This document shows positions 5,583 through 5,719 of a stretch of 5,719 bases of DNA, one piece after another (the first letter of the stretch is position 1; each line of letters begins with the position of its first letter). The notes under the pieces were generated by a model, which was not told the origin of the DNA, did not search any database, and saw only the letters and a program-made list of their open reading frames with translations. The DNA lies in contig MAXM01000078.1 in the NCBI GenBank assembly GCA_001751015.1, positions 1 to 5,719 of the forward strand, written 5' to 3'. Origin of the DNA: Desulfobacterales bacterium C00003106. GTDB taxonomy: Bacteria; Desulfobacterota; Desulfobacteria; Desulfobacterales; C00003106. The position numbers and the translations under genes were made by a program.

Positions 5583-5615
5583 CAACATAGACGGATGCCA
5601 GCTGTTAGCTGTTAG
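5487..5615 (+). pseudogene. Internally deleted four-helix-bundle protein (23S rRNA IVP family) remnant
   Basis: ATG at 5487 follows AAGGGG by five bases and opens a 42-codon frame. Its first seven residues, MRDFRKL, are typical of the N-terminus of the four-helix-bundle family first known from 23S rRNA intervening sequences. The next 20 or so, running through VSEVKRMLNSFIQKL (residues 11-25), are typical of that family's last helix. Intact members are about 115-125 residues, so some 85-95 central codons appear to be lost in frame, leaving start and ribosome site. After residue 28 the frame runs through repeat sequence to a stop at 5613. No function is expected for so short a product. The family match is from memory, not a search. 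Confidence 0.65.
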
Positions 5616-5670
5616 GTAAAAACTTTGTATAAAAACGGACTGTTAAACCAAAACCTAACGGCTAATAGCT
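5600..5670. repeat. Heptamer-based inverted repeat
   Basis: 5600-5617 (two TTAGCTG-like heptamers then TTAGGT) is inverse to 5653-5670 at 16 of 18 positions, with 35 AT-rich bases between. Transcribed, it would form a long hairpin. Together with the preceding inverted repeat it fills most of the non-coding tail after speD. I see nothing recognisable in 5697-5719. Confidence 0.55.
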
Positions 5671-5719
5671 AATAGCACAAGTCATATTTTTTGAGCTATA
5701 TTACCCCTAAATGCCAGGT

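Overview
The window carries five intact protein genes and one internally deleted gene remnant on a bacterial fragment of moderate GC content. The gene set and style suggest a Gram-negative, probably anaerobic bacterium of the Desulfobacterota/deltaproteobacterial type: a hemE-hemH-hemG run for protoporphyrin-dependent heme synthesis, intergenic 7-bp repeat arrays, and a four-helix-bundle (23S rRNA intervening-sequence family) remnant. The taxonomic placement is inference; no rRNA or marker gene is present.

Layout. Bases 1-167 are a repeat-rich leader: an inverted copy of a GGAACGGGGACG element, a degenerate heptamer array, a short palindrome, and a second copy of the element just before hemE. 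Bases 168-3642 are a tight + strand operon: hemE (uroporphyrinogen decarboxylase), hemH (ferrochelatase) and hemG (FAD-dependent protoporphyrinogen oxidase). These supply an early step and the last two steps of heme synthesis; the coproporphyrinogen oxidase step between them is not in the window. A convergent - strand gene (3665-4708) encodes a class II histone-deacetylase-fold amidohydrolase with a complete zinc site. Divergent from it, speD (4918-5361) encodes a pyruvoyl-dependent S-adenosylmethionine decarboxylase family protein. The shared upstream region holds a two-part inverted repeat, an extended -10 promoter and potential leader hairpins.

Bases 5362-5719 hold no intact gene. They contain a third copy of the GGAACGGGGACG element abutting the speD stop, a pair of inverted repeats around a 42-codon remnant that joins the first and last parts of a four-helix-bundle protein, and a second inverted pair built of TTAGCTG-like heptamers.

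Most interesting points: (1) the SpeD protein keeps the pyruvoyl-forming Ser but has Ser at the positions of the catalytic His and Cys of the Thermotoga-type enzyme; (2) it shares a palindromic control region with a deacetylase, which suggests an acyl-polyamine or related amine module; (3) the five-gene block is bracketed by inverted copies of one repeat; (4) the hemH start codon lies inside a heptamer repeat array.
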